Assembly: GCF_000308275.2 (NCBI RefSeq)
Contig: NZ_HG529491.1
Coordinates: forward strand, 3,978 to 61,746
Source of the DNA: Levyella massiliensis
GTDB taxonomy: Bacteria > Bacillota > Clostridia > Tissierellales > Peptoniphilaceae
Length of the DNA stretch: 57,769 bases
Reading direction: 5' to 3'
Shown: in pieces, positions 54,961 to 57,769 of the stretch
How positions within the stretch are numbered: the first letter of the stretch is position 1
Layout of the letters: every line of letters begins with the position of its first letter
Notes under the pieces: generated by a model
Told to the model about the DNA's origin: nothing
The model's input: the letters and a program-made list of their open reading frames with translations, nothing else
Databases searched by the model: none
Translations under genes and position numbers: made by a program

Positions 54961-55401
54961 TTATTTCCGATGCCGCACCTGCAAAAGCGCCAAAAGCAAA
55001 TAAAGCAGCTCAACAGATAAATTGTTTTTTCCTGTTATGATATGAGCATGATTATTCACCCAGAATTTTCCCTCCACATACTGCAAAATTGGATAACCTT
55101 TACTATCGATAACAGTGCTATCTTCTCCAAGAAGAAGACAGATGCCATCAAATATATATCTGTCCACGTAGTCCATAACAGATGTGACTCCATAATATGG
55201 GTAATTTTTGGCAAGATTCGCGCGTTCTCGGCTAGAAAGTGGAATTCGCTTTGCATCATGTAGCTCTATGATTTCCGCTATAGTTCCACGATGCCATTCT
55301 TCCGGAATAGTACCATTAAAGGGAATTAAGTCGATAAAACGATTTTTATATAGAGCCTTTGCTTGCTCTTCTAAATTCTTGTTTATCTTAGCATGACTCA
55401 A
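54961..55401 (-). pseudogene. Type I restriction specificity subunit (HsdS) fragment
   Basis: The sequence starts with the central conserved helix of HsdS (MSHAKINKNLEEQAKALYKN), then one target-recognition domain (IPEEWHRGTIAEIIE, KNYPYYGVTSVMDYVDRYIF, GKFWVNNHAHIITGKNN). Only 146 codons remain of about 400; the N-terminal half and the distal helix are missing. Confidence 0.8.
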
Positions 55402-55432
55402 TTTTGCTAAGAACTTCTCTCAAAAACGGAGT

Positions 55433-56014
55433 ATGATAATAGTAACAAGAATAACTGAGTTTTCGCTCTTCGATCCAAAGTTCCTCGAAGAAATTACAAA
55501 AATAAAGGAAAAAAATCTTGCTGTGGAGCTGTTAAGAAGATTGATAGATGATCAAGTGCAAATATACAAGCATAATAATGTTGTTAAATCTGAAAAATTC
55601 AGTGAAATCATACAAGGTGTGATGAATCGCTATCTGAATGGAATGCTTACGAACGAGCAGGTAATCGAGGAGCTGTTAAAGATAGCAAAACAGATTCGAG
55701 ACGCTCGTAACGCAGGAAAGGCAATGGGCCTGTCAGAAAAGGAGTTAGCATTTTATGATGCTTTAACCAGGCCGGAAGCAATTAAAGATTTTTATGAGAA
55801 TGATGAGCTGATTGCTATCACAAAAGAACTGACTGAAGCTCTTCGTAAAAATCAAACGATCGATTGGCAAAAGCGTGACTCTGCGCGGGCCAGAATGCGC
55901 ATGATGATCAAAAGACTACTCAAAAAGCATCACTATCCACCGGAAGGCATGGAAGACGCTGTCCAGACGGTAATGACGCAATGCGAATTGTGGACGGATC
56001 ATACCGAATTCTAA
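55433..56014 (+). pseudogene. C-terminal fragment of a type I restriction HsdR subunit
   Basis: 193 codons match only the C-terminal helical region of HsdR (DPKFLEEITKIKEKNLAVEL, KSEKFSEIIQGVMNRYLNGM, ARMRMMIKRLLKKHHYPPEG). Nuclease and helicase domains are absent. It diverges from the HsdS fragment, 31 bp apart, so the original operon has been rearranged as well as deleted. Confidence 0.8.
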
Positions 56015-56052
56015 AAATACAATCTCAATTCTAATCTGGGACAAGTAACATG

Positions 56053-56120
56053 AGTGCGTCTTCTATCTGTGAAGTGATGAAGGATCATCAGAATCTTCAC
56101 TTACAGATGGAAGGCGCACT
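56053..56120 (+). terminator. Long hairpin, possible terminator after the hsdR fragment
   Basis: Imperfect 24-25 bp arms (AGTGCGTCTTCTATCTGTGA... and ...TCACTTACAGATGGAAGGCGCACT, three or four differences) around a 19-nt loop, then TGTCGTTTCTTCTT. Unusually long for a terminator; it could also be the end of a small mobile sequence or an sRNA. Confidence 0.45.
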
Positions 56121-56194
56121 TGTCGTTTCTTCTTAACTTTTAAATAAGACTTCTCTTATAACACCCATTATTGAAAACTTTATGCTCTCCCTCC

Positions 56195-57196
56195 TTACAA
56201 CAGCTTAATCCCCGCTTTTTCACACGCTTTCTGCGTTTCTTCGTCCCAGACACTCGCCTGAATTTCGCCGATGTGCGCCGTCCCCAGCAATAACATGCAA
56301 AGGCGCGATTGACCGATGCCGCCGCCGATGGTCTGCGGATATTTCCCTTGCAGCAACGCGCGATGGAATGGTAGCGATGCGCGCTCTTCGGCGTGGGCGG
56401 CTTTGAGTTGGCGAGTGAGCGCAGCTTCGTCCACGCGAATGCCCATGGAGGAAAGCTCGAACGCACAACCGAGGACATCATTCCAGAGAATAATATCGCC
56501 ATTGAGCGTCCAGTCATCATAGTCTGGCGCACGGTCGCCATGGAGCTTGCCCGAACGCAGTGCGCCGCCGATGCCCTGAATAAAAATCGTCTTGTATTGC
56601 TCCGCGGCCGCGGCTTCTCGCTCCTCCGGCGTTTTGTCCGGCCAGCGATCCTCGAGTTCCTGGGCGGTGAAGAACGTCACTTCGCGACGGATTTGGGTGT
56701 CCAGCGATGGGAATCGCGCCTGCACCAGGTGATTGACATTGCAAATGGTCGAAACAATCGCTTGAACGGTTTCGCGGAGGGTTTTCTCCGTGCGCTCGGC
56801 GGGCGTAATGATGCGTTCCCAATCCCATTGGTCGACATAGATGGAATGGAGATTATCCAGAGTTTCATCACGACGAATGGCGTTCATGTCGGTATAAAGG
56901 CCTTGACCGGGTTCGAAGCCGTAGCGACCAAGGGCCATGCGCTTCCACTTGGCCAGGGAATGCACAACCTCTGCTTCAGCGTCCACATCAGGAATATCAA
57001 ACGAAACCGGACGTTCCTTGCCGCTTAAGTTATCGTTTAGGCCGCTGGCACGCAGCACAAAGAGCGGCGCGGAAACGCGCTGGAGATTCAGTGCCTGCGA
57101 AATCTCCGCCTGAAAGGTCTTTTTGACGTAATCGATAGCACGTTGCAATTCAAAATGGTCCAGTTTCGGAACATAATCGGACGGGATAGTAATCAT
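56195..57196 (-). CDS. asnA: Aspartate-ammonia ligase (asparagine synthetase A)
   Basis: Makes asparagine from aspartate, ammonia and ATP; the fold is related to class II aminoacyl-tRNA synthetases. Conserved blocks are LQRVSAPLFVLRASGLNDNL, MNAIRRDETLDNLHSIYVDQ, WNDVLGCAFELSSMGIRVDE and GGGIGQSRLCMLLLG. Length 333 aa is normal. AGAGG precedes the ATG. A broken partial copy lies at 42795-42962. It lies next to the foreign region but has core-like composition. Confidence 0.97.
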   Translation of the reverse strand: MITIPSDYVPKLDHFELQRAIDYVKKTFQAEISQALNLQRVSAPLFVLRASGLNDNLSGKERPVSFDIPDVDAEAEVVHSLAKWKRMALGRYGFEPGQGLYTDMNAIRRDETLDNLHSIYVDQWDWERIITPAERTEKTLRETVQAIVSTICNVNHLVQARFPSLDTQIRREVTFFTAQELEDRWPDKTPEEREAAAAEQYKTIFIQGIGGALRSGKLHGDRAPDYDDWTLNGDIILWNDVLGCAFELSSMGIRVDEAALTRQLKAAHAEERASLPFHRALLQGKYPQTIGGGIGQSRLCMLLLGTAHIGEIQASVWDEETQKACEKAGIKLL

Positions 57197-57291
57197 AATA
57201 ACCTCTTTTCTTGCATTTGGTTCATTTTACCACCTTCCGCTGATGCGGTGTACCGCAATGAGAATGGGGAGCCGGGGAACGGCCGGCCACT

Positions 57292-57524
57292 TTACGGGGC
57301 ATTTTGCCACTTTTCGTTTTTGACCCGTAATCGCACCGACCAGTTTACGGGGCATTTCCCCATTTTGCGGTTTTGACCCGTAATTTCGCCACCCGCTTTA
57401 CGGGGCATTTCCCCATTTCGCGTTTTTGACCCGTAATTTCACCATCCGCTTTACGGGTCATTTCTTCGTTTTTCGTCTTTGACCCGTAATTCCACCACCG
57501 GCTTTACGAGTCGTTTCTCCATTT
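57292..57524. repeat. Palindrome array (family 3), four complete units and one interrupted
   Basis: 39-bp units start at 57292, 57345, 57398 and 57451, exactly 53 bp apart. Arms are TTACGGGKCA/TGACCCGTAA around a 19-nt loop. A fifth begins at 57504 but breaks off after 21 bp where the insertion sequence starts. The two units at 37905 belong to the same family with the same period. Confidence 0.93.
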
Positions 57525-57769
57525 TGAACTGTCCCCCAAATGGTAGAGTGTAGATTTATCATTTCTACCTCATCCGTAATAAGCCTCGTAAGGGGTTTGG
57601 TATCCGTTTGTCGCATGCCTTCTTTCTTTCGCATAGAAGGTCCATACATATTCATAGATTAGCTTCCTTGCTTCGCGAATGGTTTGTGGCATCTTGTAAA
57701 GCCATTCGGTTTTCATCTTACCAAAAAAGCTCTCCATCGCTGCATTATCCCAACAGTCTCCTTTCCTAC
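57525..57769 (-). mobile_element. IS3-family insertion sequence, right end (continues past the window)
   Basis: The end sequence TGAACTGTCCCCCAAATGG starts at 57525, in the style of IS3/IS150-group termini, followed by the 3' end of a transposase orfB. It interrupts the fifth palindrome of the neighbouring array. Confidence 0.8.
57570..57769 (-). CDS. IS3-family transposase OrfB, C-terminal 65 residues
   Basis: The frame runs in from the right edge and ends at TGA 57570-57572. It reads CWDNAAMESFFGKMKTEWLY, where Glu is the last residue of the DDE triad, and ends ERRHATNGYQTPYEAYYG. This is the typical rve-domain end of OrfB. The start lies outside the window. Confidence 0.92.
   Translation of the reverse strand, partial: RKGDCWDNAAMESFFGKMKTEWLYKMPQTIREARKLIYEYVWTFYAKERRHATNGYQTPYEAYYG

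Noticed and set aside
43780-56050. Attachment sites or target duplications bounding the foreign region
   Set aside because: I compared both borders by eye and found only a shared TAATCT, which is too short to support.

Overview
The window reads as part of the chromosome of a low-to-moderate GC, strictly anaerobic Firmicute. Supporting genes are HPr kinase, WhiA, RapZ, a Gram-positive LytR-CpsA-Psr protein, pyruvate:ferredoxin oxidoreductase, a K+-dependent membrane pyrophosphatase and a long Bacillus/Clostridium-type SRP RNA. A Peptoniphilaceae/Tissierellia-like organism would fit, but that placement is inference from gene content. The left edge cuts a 16S rRNA gene and the right edge cuts an IS3-family insertion sequence.

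1-21.6 kb is mostly core genome on the minus strand. It holds the 5' part of 16S rRNA with tandem promoters, then murB-rapZ-nudix-whiA-lytR (the yvcK gene normally found here is absent). These are followed by nifJ with its own promoter and terminator, uvrC-hprK, ychF-pepP, hppA, mscL, and RNase H with an alpha-amylase. Between ychF and hppA lies a 1.06 kb array of 17 palindromes at an exact 64-bp period.

21.7-37.1 kb holds two paralogous FtsX/MacB-type permease pairs, only one with an ATPase. They flank a complete pyrCKDFEBI operon with a clear promoter and a bidirectional terminator. Each permease-A gene has a small ORF near its 5' side, and these two small ORFs share a C-terminal sequence: one encodes a 42-aa peptide, the other a frameshifted secreted protein.

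37.3-43.6 kb holds SRP RNA and tRNA-Ser(GGA) as one transcription unit, a nuclease-like protein, pepC, a GNAT acetyltransferase, a lipoprotein, and a chimeric pseudogene made from partial copies of the GNAT gene and of asnA. Two further palindrome families lie here. The three families differ in sequence but share a 37-39 bp palindrome and centre-to-centre distances of 53-54 or 63-64 bp, close to 5 or 6 helical turns.

43.8-56.1 kb is a decayed mobilizable element: a truncated conjugative-element gene, a relaxase and a MobC broken by stops and a frameshift, and type I restriction remnants. It carries an intact five-gene defence operon. In order these are an Xre regulator with an operator-like inverted repeat at its promoter, a 'subunit M' protein, a 1354-aa GIY-YIG-like/helicase/adenine-methylase protein, a ThsB-like TIR protein and a caspase-like protease. 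The last two resemble the TIR-caspase (type IV Thoeris) defence, here placed in one operon with a single-chain restriction-modification enzyme. That combination is the most notable system in the window.

56.2-57.8 kb holds asnA, a third palindrome array, and an IS3-family element that appears to have inserted inside one palindrome.
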